Source: Ramlibacter sp. | GTDB taxonomy: Bacteria > Pseudomonadota > Gammaproteobacteria > Burkholderiales > Burkholderiaceae_C | Reading direction: 5' to 3' | DNA length: 64,000 nucleotides | Assembly: GCA_030695945.1 (NCBI GenBank) | Contig: JAUYOG010000053.1 | Coordinates: 62,001-126,000, forward strand | Shown here: one piece after another, positions 58,961 to 64,000 of the stretch | How positions within the stretch are numbered: position 1 is the stretch's first letter | Layout: every line of letters begins with the position of its first letter | Notes under the pieces: generated by a model | Seen by the model: the letters and a program-made list of their open reading frames with translations, nothing else | Databases searched by the model: none | Told to the model about the DNA's origin: nothing | Position numbers and translations under genes: made by a program

Positions 58961-60907
58961 ATGGAGACGACGTTCCCGAGGCTGCTGCTCCAGCACGCGG
59001 CCCAGCGCCCGGCCGATCCGGCGATGCGCGAGAAGGAATACGGCATCTGGCAGACCCACAGCTGGAGCGCCATGGCGCAGCTGGTGGAACACCTTGCCTG
59101 CGGCCTGCACCTGGCGGGGCTTCGGAGCGACGAACACATGGTGGTCGTGGGCGCCAACCGGCCGCGCCTGTACGCCACCATGATGGCCGTGCAGGCGCTT
59201 GGCGCCGTGCCGATTCCGCTGTACCAGGACGCCGCCGCGCCCGAGTGCGTCTTTCCGATCAACAACGCCGAAGTGCGGTTCGCGTTCGCCGAGGACCAGG
59301 AGCAGGTCGACAAGCTGCTCGAGATCCGCGCCCAGTGCCGGGGGCTGCAGGCGATCTGGTACGACGACCCGCGGGGCCTGCGCAAGTACAGCGAGCCCGG
59401 CCTGCAGTCGCTGGACGCGCTGATTGCCGCCGGGAAGGACTTCGCGACGAAGAACCCCACGTACTTCCGCACGCAGGTCGAGAAGGCCAGCCCCGACGAC
59501 GTGGCGGCGATGTTCTACACCTCCGGCACCACGGGCAACCCCAAGGGCGTCGTGCACTCGCACCGCACCCTGCTGGACCGCGCCCACGCCGGCGCGCAGT
59601 TCGACAAGCTCACGCACAAGGAAGAAGTACTGGCCTACCTGCCCCCTGCGTGGATCGGCCAGAACATCTTCAGCTACGCGCAGTGGCTGTGCTGCGGCTA
59701 CGTCGTCAACTGCCCCGAGTCCACGGGCACCGTGATGATCGACCTGAAGGAGATCGGCCCGACTTACTACTTCGCGCCGCCGCGGGTCTTCGAGGGGCTG
59801 CTCACCACGGTGATGATCCGCATGGAGGACGCCGGCTGGCTCAAGCGCAAGATGTTCCACGCATTCATGGACCTGGCGCGGCGCGTCGGGCCGGCGCTGA
59901 TGGACCGCAAGCCCGTCGGGCCCCTGGACCGGCTGCTGTACGCGATGGGCGACCTGTGCGTGTACGGGCCGCTGCGCAACAACCTCGGTTTTTCGCGCGT
60001 GCGGGTCGGCTACACCGCCGGCGAGGCAATCGGGCCCGACCTGTTCACGTTCTACCGGTCGATCGGCATCAACCTCAAGCAGCTGTATGGCTCGACCGAG
60101 ACCGCCGTGTTCGTCTGCCTGCAGCCCGACGACCAGGCCAAGGCCGACACCGTGGGCATCCCGATCAGCGGTGTGGAGATCAAGGTGGCCGAGAACGGCG
60201 AAATCCTGGTGCGCTCGGGCGGCCTGCTCAAGGGGTACTACAAGAACCCCACGGCGACCGCCGAAGTGCTCACGGCCGACGGCTGGTACCACACCAGCGA
60301 CGCCGGCTTCCTGGATGCGCAGGGCCACCTGAAGATCATCGACCGCGTCAAGGATGTGGGCCGCATCCGCGGCGGCGCCAACGACGGGGCCCTGTTCGCG
60401 CCCAAGTACGTCGAGAACAAGCTCAAGTTCTTCCCCTACATCAAGGAAGCGGTGGCCTACGGCGACGGGCGCGAGCTCGTGTGCGCCATGATCAACATCG
60501 ATTTCGACGCGGTGGGCAACTGGGCCGAGCGGCGCAACCTGCCCTACGCCGGCTACACCGACCTCGCGCAGAAGTCCGAGGTGTACGAGCTGATCAAGGA
60601 TTGCGTCGAGAAGGTCAACGCCGACCTCGCCGCCGACGAGCGCCTCGCGGGCTCGCAGATCAGCCGCTTCCTGGTCCTGCACAAGGAACTGGACGCCGAC
60701 GACGGCGAGCTCACGCGCACCAACAAGGTCCGCCGTGGCTACATCGCCGAGAAATACCAGGTGCTGATCGACGCGCTGTATGGCGGCAAGACCGAGCAGT
60801 ACATCGAAACCCAGGTGAAGTTCGAGGACGGCCGCACCGGCAGCGTCAACGCGACGCTGCGGATCTCGGACACCCGCATCTTCCCGCCCGTGAAGGCCGC
60901 AGCATGA
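58961..60907 (+). CDS. Long-chain/aromatic acyl-CoA ligase (AMP-dependent synthetase)
   Basis: A 648-aa adenylate-forming enzyme: P-loop-like MFYTSGTTGNPKGVVHSH, adenine-site YGSTETA, GWYHTSDAGFLD, and hinge/C-terminal DRVKDVGRIRGGANDGALFAPKYVENKLK. It activates a carboxylic acid to its CoA ester. Part of a liv-type cluster with livGHM, suggesting that a substrate imported by the ABC system is then CoA-activated (fatty or aromatic acid). The ATG at 58961 follows GAAGAAGGATACGCA. Confidence 0.92.
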   Translation: METTFPRLLLQHAAQRPADPAMREKEYGIWQTHSWSAMAQLVEHLACGLHLAGLRSDEHMVVVGANRPRLYATMMAVQALGAVPIPLYQDAAAPECVFPINNAEVRFAFAEDQEQVDKLLEIRAQCRGLQAIWYDDPRGLRKYSEPGLQSLDALIAAGKDFATKNPTYFRTQVEKASPDDVAAMFYTSGTTGNPKGVVHSHRTLLDRAHAGAQFDKLTHKEEVLAYLPPAWIGQNIFSYAQWLCCGYVVNCPESTGTVMIDLKEIGPTYYFAPPRVFEGLLTTVMIRMEDAGWLKRKMFHAFMDLARRVGPALMDRKPVGPLDRLLYAMGDLCVYGPLRNNLGFSRVRVGYTAGEAIGPDLFTFYRSIGINLKQLYGSTETAVFVCLQPDDQAKADTVGIPISGVEIKVAENGEILVRSGGLLKGYYKNPTATAEVLTADGWYHTSDAGFLDAQGHLKIIDRVKDVGRIRGGANDGALFAPKYVENKLKFFPYIKEAVAYGDGRELVCAMINIDFDAVGNWAERRNLPYAGYTDLAQKSEVYELIKDCVEKVNADLAADERLAGSQISRFLVLHKELDADDGELTRTNKVRRGYIAEKYQVLIDALYGGKTEQYIETQVKFEDGRTGSVNATLRISDTRIFPPVKAAA

Positions 60908-60962
60908 GCCGCCGGGCCGTTCCCGAGGCGATTACCGGAGCGCGTAGCGCGGAGGTTTCCGA

Positions 60963-61844
60963 ATGAGCACAATCACCTTGCGCGCGGAGCCGGCCGAGCC
61001 GGTGTCCGCTGAAATGGCGGCGAGGCTGGTCGAGCAGTCCAGCGCCAACCAGCCTCTCGCACCGGCCCGCAAGACCGGCGAGGTGATCCTGAACGTGGAG
61101 AACATCTCGCTGTCCTTCGGCGGCGTGAAGGCGCTCTCGGACATCTCCTTCGACGTGAAGGAACACGAGATCCGCGCCATCATCGGCCCCAACGGCGCCG
61201 GCAAGAGCTCGATGCTCAACTGCATCAACGGCGTCTACCAGCCGCAACAGGGCTCGATCACTTTCCGCGGCCAGACCTTCAAGCACATGAACAGCCACCA
61301 GGTCGCGGTGATGGGCGTGGCCCGCACCTTCCAGAACCTGGCGCTGTTCAAGGGCATGAGCGTCCTCGACAACATCATGACGGGCCGCAACCTGCGCATC
61401 AAGAGCAACCTGCTGCTGCAGGCCCTGCGCATCGGGCCGGCCGAGCGGGAGGAGATCCGCCACCGCGAGTTCGTCGAGCACATCATCGACTTCCTGGAGA
61501 TCCAGGCGTTCCGCAAGACACCAGTGGGCCAGCTGCCCTATGGCCTGCAAAAACGGGTCGACCTGGGCCGCGCGCTGGCGATGGAGCCGCAGGTGCTGCT
61601 GCTCGACGAGCCCATGGCCGGCATGAACGTCGAGGAAAAGCAGGACATGTGCCGCTTCGTGCTCGACGTGAACGACGAGTTCGGCACCACCGTCGTGCTG
61701 ATCGAGCACGACATGGGCGTGGTGATGGACATCAGCGACCGCGTGGTGGTGCTGGATTACGGCAAGAAGATCGGCGACGGCACCCCCGACGAGGTGCGCA
61801 ACAACCCCGACGTGATCAAGGCGTACCTCGGTACGTCGGAATAA
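60963..61844 (+). CDS. livG: ABC transporter ATP-binding protein, LivG-like
   Basis: A 293-aa ATPase of branched-chain amino acid/urea-type transporters (HAAT family): Walker A GPNGAGKSS, LivG-type stretch MGVARTFQNLALFKGMSVLDNI, signature LPYGLQKRVDLGRAL (degenerate relative to LSGG), Walker B LLLDEPMAGMN, H-loop IEHDMGVV. It precedes the two permease genes. The first about 30 residues form a non-conserved extension. The ATG at 60963 follows GCGGAGGTTTCCGA. Confidence 0.92.
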   Translation: MSTITLRAEPAEPVSAEMAARLVEQSSANQPLAPARKTGEVILNVENISLSFGGVKALSDISFDVKEHEIRAIIGPNGAGKSSMLNCINGVYQPQQGSITFRGQTFKHMNSHQVAVMGVARTFQNLALFKGMSVLDNIMTGRNLRIKSNLLLQALRIGPAEREEIRHREFVEHIIDFLEIQAFRKTPVGQLPYGLQKRVDLGRALAMEPQVLLLDEPMAGMNVEEKQDMCRFVLDVNDEFGTTVVLIEHDMGVVMDISDRVVVLDYGKKIGDGTPDEVRNNPDVIKAYLGTSE

Positions 61845-61852
61845 GGATTCAT

Positions 61853-61936
61853 ATGACCCCCACGCTTTTCACTACGTGTAATGCGCTGCCCCCCGAGGGG
61901 GCTTCAGCCTCCTTCGGGCGGCCGTGCGGAGGCTGA
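61853..61936 (+). CDS. 27-codon leader frame inside the repeat, coupled to livH
   Basis: ATG at 61853 has AAGGA 6 nt upstream and opens MTPTLFTTCNALPPEGASAS..., stopping 3 bp before the livH ATG. It may be translated simply because the repeat supplies signals, which could couple translation to livH. Unlikely to be a conserved functional peptide. An alternative view is plain non-coding repeat. Confidence 0.3.
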   Translation: MTPTLFTTCNALPPEGASASFGRPCGG

Positions 61937-61938
61937 AC
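61853..61938 (+). repeat. Dispersed intergenic repeat, copy 3 (livG-livH)
   Basis: ATGACCCCCACGCTT, then GCGCTGCCCCCCGAGGGGGC, then CTTCGGGCGGCCGTGCGGAGG. Similar in order to copy 2 on the minus strand at 16378-16458, and sharing the core with copy 1 at 6762-6830. It ends with GGAGG, which serves as the livH ribosome-binding site. The repeat carries its own ATG and reading frame (see the small frame entry). Confidence 0.65.
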
Positions 61939-61939
61939 C

Positions 61940-62869
61940 ATGGGATTCTTCCTCGAAACCGTGCTGGGCGGCCTGATGGCCGGCATGCTGTACTCGCTGG
62001 TGGCGCTCGGCTTCGTGCTGATCTTCAAGGCCTCCGGCGTCTTCAACTTCGCTCAGGGGGCGATGGTGCTGTTCGCGGCGTTGGCGATGGCCCGCTTCAC
62101 GGAGTGGCTGCCGCAGTGGACCGGCATCCAGAACCTGTTCGTGGTCGGGCTGGTGGCAGTCGTCCTGTCCGGCGCCGTGATGTTCATCATGGCGTGGCTG
62201 GTCGAGCGCCTCGTGCTGCGCCAGCTGGTCAACCAGGAAGGCGCGACGCTGCTGATGGCGACCCTGGGCATCGCCTACTTCATCGACGGCCTGGGCCAGA
62301 CCATCTTCGGCAGCGACATCTACAAGATCGACATCGGCATGCCCAAGGAGCCGGTGATGGCGTTCGAGAACACCTTCCCCGGTGGCATCCTGGTGAGCAA
62401 GGAAGACATGATCGCCGCGGCCATCGCCGCGGCCCTCGTGCTGCTGCTCACGCTGTTCTTCCAGAAGACGGGCACCGGCCGCGCGCTGCGCGCGGTCGCC
62501 GACGACCACCAGGCCGCGCAATCCATCGGCATCCCCCTCAACCGCATCTGGGTGATCGTCTGGTGCGTGGCCGGCGTGGTCGCCCTGGTGGCCGGCGTGA
62601 TCTGGGGAAGCAAGCTGGGCGTGCAGTTCTCGCTGGCCACCGTCGCGATGCGGGCGCTGCCGGTCGTGATCCTGGGCGGCCTCACTTCGGTGCCCGGCGC
62701 CATCATCGGGGGCCTGATCATCGGCGTCGGCGAGAAGGTGTCCGAGGTCTACCTCGGCCCGTATGTCGGCGGCGGCATCGAGATCTGGTTCGCCTACGTC
62801 CTCGCGCTGCTGTTCCTGCTGGTGCGCCCGCAGGGTTTGTTCGGCGAGAAAATTATCGATCGGGTCTGA
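61940..62869 (+). CDS. livH: Branched-chain amino acid-type ABC permease, LivH
   Basis: A 309-aa inner-membrane permease with about eight hydrophobic segments and the LivH pattern (YSLVALGFVLIFKASGVFNFAQGAMVLFAALAMA near the N-terminus; GLTSVPGAIIGGLIIGVGEK near the C-terminus). It forms the transmembrane pore with LivM. ATG at 61940 with GGAGG at 61928-61932. Adjacent to livM by 1 bp. Natural substrates in such clusters are not always amino acids. Confidence 0.93.
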   Translation: MGFFLETVLGGLMAGMLYSLVALGFVLIFKASGVFNFAQGAMVLFAALAMARFTEWLPQWTGIQNLFVVGLVAVVLSGAVMFIMAWLVERLVLRQLVNQEGATLLMATLGIAYFIDGLGQTIFGSDIYKIDIGMPKEPVMAFENTFPGGILVSKEDMIAAAIAAALVLLLTLFFQKTGTGRALRAVADDHQAAQSIGIPLNRIWVIVWCVAGVVALVAGVIWGSKLGVQFSLATVAMRALPVVILGGLTSVPGAIIGGLIIGVGEKVSEVYLGPYVGGGIEIWFAYVLALLFLLVRPQGLFGEKIIDRV

Positions 62870-62870
62870 C

Positions 62871-63947
62871 ATGCTCTACAGAGAAAACGGCCAGTTCAAG
62901 ACGACCTACCGCGCCGACCAGCAGATCTTCCCGATCGCGCAGGACCGGCTGTTCATCCTCGCGGCGGTGCTGTTCGCCTTCGTGGTGGTGCCCGCCATCG
63001 CCAGCGACTACACCTTCCGCGCCCTGCTGATCCCCTTCGCGATCATGTCGCTCGCCGCGCTAGGCGTGAACGTCCTGGTGGGTTACTGCGGGCAGATCTC
63101 GCTCGGGTCGGGCGCGTTCATGGCGGTGGGCGCCTACGGCGCCTACAACTTCTTCGTGCGCATTCCGGACATGCCGCTCATCCCGGCACTCATCCTCGGC
63201 GGGCTGTGCTCGACGGCGTTCGGGATCCTGTTCGGCCTGCCGAGCCTGCGCGTGAAGGGCCTGTACCTGGCGGTGGCGACCCTGGCCGCCCAGTTCTTCG
63301 CCGACTGGATGTTCCTGCGCATCAAGTGGTTCACGCTGAACACGCCCTCGGGCTCGGTGTCGGTCTCGGGGATGCAGGTGTTCGGCTACCCGATCGACAG
63401 CCCGACGAGCAAGTACCTGCTGTGCCTGTCGATCCTGGTGGTCATGGGTATCGCGGCCAAGAACCTCGTGCGCAGCGCGATCGGGCGCGAATGGATGGCC
63501 ATCCGCGACATGGACGTGGCGGCGGCCGTGATCGGCATCCGGCCGATGTACGCCAAGCTCAGCGCCTTCGCCGTCAGCTCCTTCATCATCGGCGTGGCCG
63601 GCGCGCTCTGGGGCTTCGTCTACCTGGGCGCGTGGGAACCCGCGGCGTTCTCCGCCGACATGTCGTTCCGGCTGCTGTTCATGGTGATCATCGGCGGCCT
63701 CGGCTCGATCATGGGCAGCTTCTTCGGCGCGGCGTTCATCGTGCTGCTGCCGATCGCGCTCAACCAGTTCCTGCCGGTGCTGCTCGGCGTCTTCGGGATC
63801 GAGATTTCCACGGCGGGCATCTCGCATGCCGAGCTGATCATCTTCGGCGGCCTGATCGTGTGGTTCCTGATCGTGGAGCCGCATGGCCTGGCCAAACTGT
63901 GGTCGACCGGCAAGCAGAAGCTTCGCCTGTGGCCGTTCCCCCATTGA
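62871..63947 (+). CDS. livM: Branched-chain amino acid-type ABC permease, LivM
   Basis: A 358-aa permease with about nine hydrophobic segments: LLIPFAIMSLAALGVNVLVGYCGQISLGSGAFMAVGAYGAYNFF (family core), and AKLSAFAVSSFIIGVAGALWGFVYLG, plus GGLGSIMGSFFGAAFIVLLP. The ATG at 62871 (MLYRENGQFKTTYRADQQ) overlaps the livH end closely (1-bp gap). Next genes in this operon type are usually livK and livF, which lie beyond the right edge. Confidence 0.93.
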   Translation: MLYRENGQFKTTYRADQQIFPIAQDRLFILAAVLFAFVVVPAIASDYTFRALLIPFAIMSLAALGVNVLVGYCGQISLGSGAFMAVGAYGAYNFFVRIPDMPLIPALILGGLCSTAFGILFGLPSLRVKGLYLAVATLAAQFFADWMFLRIKWFTLNTPSGSVSVSGMQVFGYPIDSPTSKYLLCLSILVVMGIAAKNLVRSAIGREWMAIRDMDVAAAVIGIRPMYAKLSAFAVSSFIIGVAGALWGFVYLGAWEPAAFSADMSFRLLFMVIIGGLGSIMGSFFGAAFIVLLPIALNQFLPVLLGVFGIEISTAGISHAELIIFGGLIVWFLIVEPHGLAKLWSTGKQKLRLWPFPH

Positions 63948-64000
63948 AGAGTCCTGGTAGCAGGCAAACCCGGCACCGCAAGTGCCTCATTAAAGTAGGA
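63948..64000 (+). other. Right-edge intergenic stretch with a small hairpin
   Basis: GGCAC-CGCAA-GTGCC (63972-63986) is a 5-bp hairpin, followed by TAAAGTAGGA at the very end, which looks like the start of a ribosome-binding site for the next (cut-off) gene. Nothing else is seen. Confidence 0.4.

Overview
The window is about 68% GC, densely packed, and carries gene families and gene order typical of Burkholderiales, most likely a Comamonadaceae relative (Ramlibacter/Variovorax-like). Pointers are the ffh - ccsA-like - pilSR - ampD - nrdAB - histone H1-like order, two DUF4148 proteins, a Bug-type solute-binding protein, a liv-type ABC/CoA-ligase cluster, and several copies of an intergenic repeat whose core reads CCCCCCGAGGGGG. 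The assignment is inference from content. No rRNA, tRNA, CRISPR array, prophage or intact insertion sequence was seen, so this looks like ordinary chromosome.

Layout: (1) 1-12.5 kb is a housekeeping block: the 3' part of miaB, ffh on the opposite strand, a CcsA-like membrane protein, the type IV pilus two-component pair pilS/pilR, ampD, the class Ia ribonucleotide reductase nrdA/nrdB behind a promoter with two NrdR-like boxes, and a lysine-rich histone-like protein. (2) 12.6-22.3 kb holds a CoA-ester lyase, alkB, an MFS exporter under a MerR-type 19-bp-spacer promoter beside a decayed merR gene, an MCE/Mla lipid-transport operon without an ATPase gene, a glutathione S-transferase/flavin-protein pair with a divergent LysR regulator, and glutathione reductase. 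(3) 22.3-27 kb has two tandem paralogous FecR/DUF6600 exported proteins with highly charged tails and matching upstream blocks. (4) 27-35.5 kb has AMP nucleosidase, alanine dehydrogenase, a 313-bp nested palindrome, phosphatidylserine decarboxylase, a NodIJ-like ABC transporter, two PPOX-fold proteins (one fused to GAF) and a hemerythrin. (5) 35.5-50 kb is metabolic and stress genes: GMC oxidoreductase, 3-hydroxyacyl-CoA dehydrogenase, an accessory TldD/TldE pair with an enoyl-CoA hydratase, ohrR-ohr, and a phosphoesterase / Ser-Thr kinase-USP fusion / SrkA kinase operon. (6) 50-58 kb has htpG behind a sigma-32 promoter, two DUF4148 exported proteins, and a QseBC/PmrAB-like two-component operon. 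(7) 58-64 kb is a Crp/Fnr-type regulator, an acyl-CoA ligase and livG-livH-livM, running off the right edge.

The most interesting new observation is a probable local regulon. The two DUF4148 genes and the adjacent two-component operon (72-aa membrane protein, response regulator, sensor kinase) share promoters in which CTAAR half-sites repeat every 11 bp and the last one lies exactly 10 bp upstream of the -10 hexamer. That is the arrangement expected for an OmpR-family activator. Other notable points are two probable leaderless transcripts (the MFS gene and ohrR), a dispersed repeat that is translated as the N-terminus or leader of downstream genes, and matching promoter blocks ahead of the two FecR/DUF6600 paralogues.
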